The translations under genes and the position numbers were made by a program. Below, one piece after another: positions 62,431-64,000 of a DNA stretch of 64,000 nt. This DNA comes from Kiloniellales bacterium (GTDB lineage: Bacteria > Pseudomonadota > Alphaproteobacteria > Kiloniellales > JAKSBE01): positions 161,847 to 225,846 of the forward strand of contig JASJBF010000002.1 of assembly GCA_030066685.1 (NCBI GenBank), read 5' to 3'. Below the pieces are notes generated by a model, which was not told the DNA's origin, made no database searches, and saw only the letters and a list, made by a program, of their open reading frames with translations. The first letter of the stretch is position 1, and the number at the start of each line of letters is the position of its first letter.

Positions 62431-63798
62431 ATGACGCAAGAGCGAGCAACCCCGGAGTTTCGGCCGCCCGAGGCCGGCTCCGAACCCGACACGCGCCGCA
62501 TCTTCCTGAAGCGGGCCGGCGGCGTCTTCCTGCTGGCCGCGGGCGGCCTGGCTTGGCGGGCCTACGACACCGGCGTCTTCAGCGTCGGCCGCGGCCCGGC
62601 CTACGAGCCCTGGCGGACCTGGCGGGGCGGCGGGCCGAGCGAGGGCCCCCTAGCCCTGGTGCGCGCCGGGGTCCTCGCCGCCAGCGTGCACAACTCCCAG
62701 CCCTGGCTGTTCCGGGTCGGCTCGGACTCCCTGGAACTGCTGGCCGACCCTGGCCGGCACCTCGGGCCGATGGATCCGTTTCGCCGCGAGCAGCACATCT
62801 CCCTGGGCTGCGCGCTGGAAAACATGGTCCTGGCCGCCGGCGCCCAGGGTCTGCGCCCGGAGGTCGAGTTTCTGCCCGGTCGGCTCATCGAGCCCTGGGT
62901 CGAGGTGCCGAGCGTCCCCGCGCCCGAGGTGGTGGCCCGTCTGCGCTTCACGCCAAGCCGCCGCGACATCTCCGGACTCTATGCGGTGATCTCGCAGCGC
63001 CACACCAACCGCGGCCCCTATTTCCCGGATCGCGGGGTGCCGAGGGAAACGCTCTGGGCTTTCAACGATCTGGCGCGCGAGGACGACACCCTGCGCCTGG
63101 TACTGCTGGAAGACGGGGTCCGGCGCGCGGTCTTCGACCGGCTGATGGTCGACGCGACCGAGGCGATCGTCGCCGACCGGGAGATGATCGAGGCCAGCAA
63201 CGCCTGGTTCCGGCTGACGCCGCGGGAGATCGACGAGCACCGCGACGGGCCGACCATAGATTCCTTCGGCCTGCCGCCGCTGTCGCTGGCGGCGGTCAAG
63301 ATGCTGCCAAAGCCGGAGCCGGAGAAGACCCATCGCCAGTGGGTGACGGCGACCCGGGACGTCCAGCTGGCCACCGCGCCCTTGGTCGGCCTTATCGCAG
63401 TGCGCGATCCCTACGAGCGGGCGACCGCCCTGCGCGCCGGCCTCTTCTGGCAGCGCCTTCAGCTCTGGGCGACGGCCCAGGGCCTGGCGATGCAGCCGAT
63501 GAACCAGTTCGTCCAGGTGATCGACCGCGATCGACAGCTCAAGCGCGATTCGGCCTTCGGCGCCCGCCTTGCCGAGGTTCTCGGCGACGACCGATGGCGG
63601 GCGACCCTCGCCTTCCGGGCCGGCTATCCGGCTGTCGCCGCCGGGCCCAGCCCGCGCCGCAGCATCGAAGGCCTGGTTCTGGAAGAGGCGCCTGCGGCAT
63701 CGCTGCGCGAGGCCGATCTTATCGCCGAGCAGAGCGGTTTCTCGACGGGCTCTCCGGCCGATCCAAGTGTCGCGCGCGACGGCAAGCGGTCGCGGTGA
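62431..63798 (+). CDS. Acg-family FMN oxidoreductase with Tat signal
   Basis: This 455-residue protein has an N-terminal twin-arginine signal, TRRIFLKRAGGVFLLAAGG. It is followed by the nitroreductase-like Acg fold, with AASVHNSQPWLFRV near residue 85, the typical FMN-site block, and SQRHTNRGPYFP. Acg-type proteins bind FMN, possibly store flavin under hypoxia, and lack some classical nitroreductase residues. Here the Tat motif implies export of a folded flavoprotein to the periplasm, which is unusual. ATG 62431 follows AGGTGG; a GTG at 62422 is also in frame. Confidence 0.82.
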   Translation: MTQERATPEFRPPEAGSEPDTRRIFLKRAGGVFLLAAGGLAWRAYDTGVFSVGRGPAYEPWRTWRGGGPSEGPLALVRAGVLAASVHNSQPWLFRVGSDSLELLADPGRHLGPMDPFRREQHISLGCALENMVLAAGAQGLRPEVEFLPGRLIEPWVEVPSVPAPEVVARLRFTPSRRDISGLYAVISQRHTNRGPYFPDRGVPRETLWAFNDLAREDDTLRLVLLEDGVRRAVFDRLMVDATEAIVADREMIEASNAWFRLTPREIDEHRDGPTIDSFGLPPLSLAAVKMLPKPEPEKTHRQWVTATRDVQLATAPLVGLIAVRDPYERATALRAGLFWQRLQLWATAQGLAMQPMNQFVQVIDRDRQLKRDSAFGARLAEVLGDDRWRATLAFRAGYPAVAAGPSPRRSIEGLVLEEAPAASLREADLIAEQSGFSTGSPADPSVARDGKRSR

Positions 63799-63921
63799 AT
63801 CGCGCCTGACGCGTCCAAGCTCCCGACAAGCCACCGGTTGATTGCAGGCGAAGGGCTTGCAAGGCGGGAGATTCTGCGCTCTTAACTAAAGAAGGGGCCA
63901 TTCAGGGAAGCCGGGGGTTTG

Positions 63922-64000
63922 ATGAAAATCGCGATCCCGAAGGAACGCCATCCGCAGGAGGCGCGTGTGGCGGCCTCGCCGGATACCGTCAAGGCCCTGG
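63922..64000 (+). CDS. pntAA: NAD(P) transhydrogenase subunit alpha 1 (PntAA), N-terminal part
   Basis: The window ends after 26 codons. They read MKIAIPKERHPQEARVAASP followed by DTVKAL, the start of the dI component (PntAA) of the proton-translocating transhydrogenase. Alanine dehydrogenase begins similarly, but VAASPDTVK favours PntAA. The complex transfers hydride between NADH and NADP+ using the proton gradient. The three-gene form (pntAA, pntAB, pntB) is expected to continue to the right. Confidence 0.75.
   Translation, partial: MKIAIPKERHPQEARVAASPDTVKAL

Overview
The window is high-GC DNA that looks like the chromosome of an alphaproteobacterium, probably in or near the Rhodospirillales. 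Supporting genes are a GapR/DUF2312 nucleoid protein, the short cysteine-free form of ribosomal protein L36, a fused indolepyruvate:ferredoxin oxidoreductase, a class I cytochrome c, DUF1244, a bactofilin, and a split-type transhydrogenase alpha subunit (PntAA) at the right edge. I see no rRNA, tRNA, CRISPR array, prophage or complete insertion sequence. Coding density is very high, and most genes sit in short operons with 4-nt or smaller overlaps.

Layout. 0-9 kb: the end of a Sel1-repeat protein, a universal stress protein, a minus-strand low-oxygen-looking operon (small membrane protein, hemerythrin, P2-type ATPase) behind an FNR-like box, cytochrome c, MtgA, bactofilin and a TPR protein. 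9-14 kb: MATE pump, methyltransferase, L36 with a clear sigma70 promoter, and an unusual PhzF-linker-PilZ-like fusion. 14-18 kb: glycolate oxidase operon glcDEF. 18-23 kb: a palindromic intergenic element, a vitamin-K-dependent-carboxylase-like protein split into two overlapping genes, DUF2199, DUF2817, TPR and RarD. 23-27 kb: a GntR regulator, glycerate 2-kinase and pyruvate kinase operon. 27-34 kb: HhH glycosylase, hydroxyproline epimerase-like protein, N-formylglutamate amidohydrolase, carboxylate-amine ligase, DUF1244, NhaA, carbonic anhydrase, GapR, SlyX and an SDR protein. 34.7-35.5 kb: a small operon with a Fur-like box. 35.5-47.5 kb: indolepyruvate oxidoreductase, RND pump, Mpo1-like protein, cytochrome P460 and chromate resistance pair. 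47.5-54.3 kb: UDP-sugar epimerase, acyl-CoA ligase with a repeat tail, oligoendopeptidase F and an ABC1 kinase. 54.4-61.2 kb: a four-gene locus described below. 61.3-64 kb: ZntB-like transporter, Tat-exported Acg-type flavoprotein and the start of pntAA.

The most interesting region is 54426-61231. It encodes (A) a protein made of two copies of a helical module, (B) a 131-residue protein whose ends read like ubiquitin or MoaD/ThiS and which terminates exactly in Gly-Gly, and (C, D) two paralogous DUF4132 proteins that carry the same helical module at their N-termini. I see no E1, E2 or JAB-type gene nearby, so this is a candidate uncharacterised system rather than a known conjugation operon.

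The glycolate operon and the GntR-glycerate kinase-pyruvate kinase operon each carry a TGGT-N3-ACCA operator over the predicted promoter. This suggests one regulon that takes C2/C3 hydroxyacids to pyruvate.
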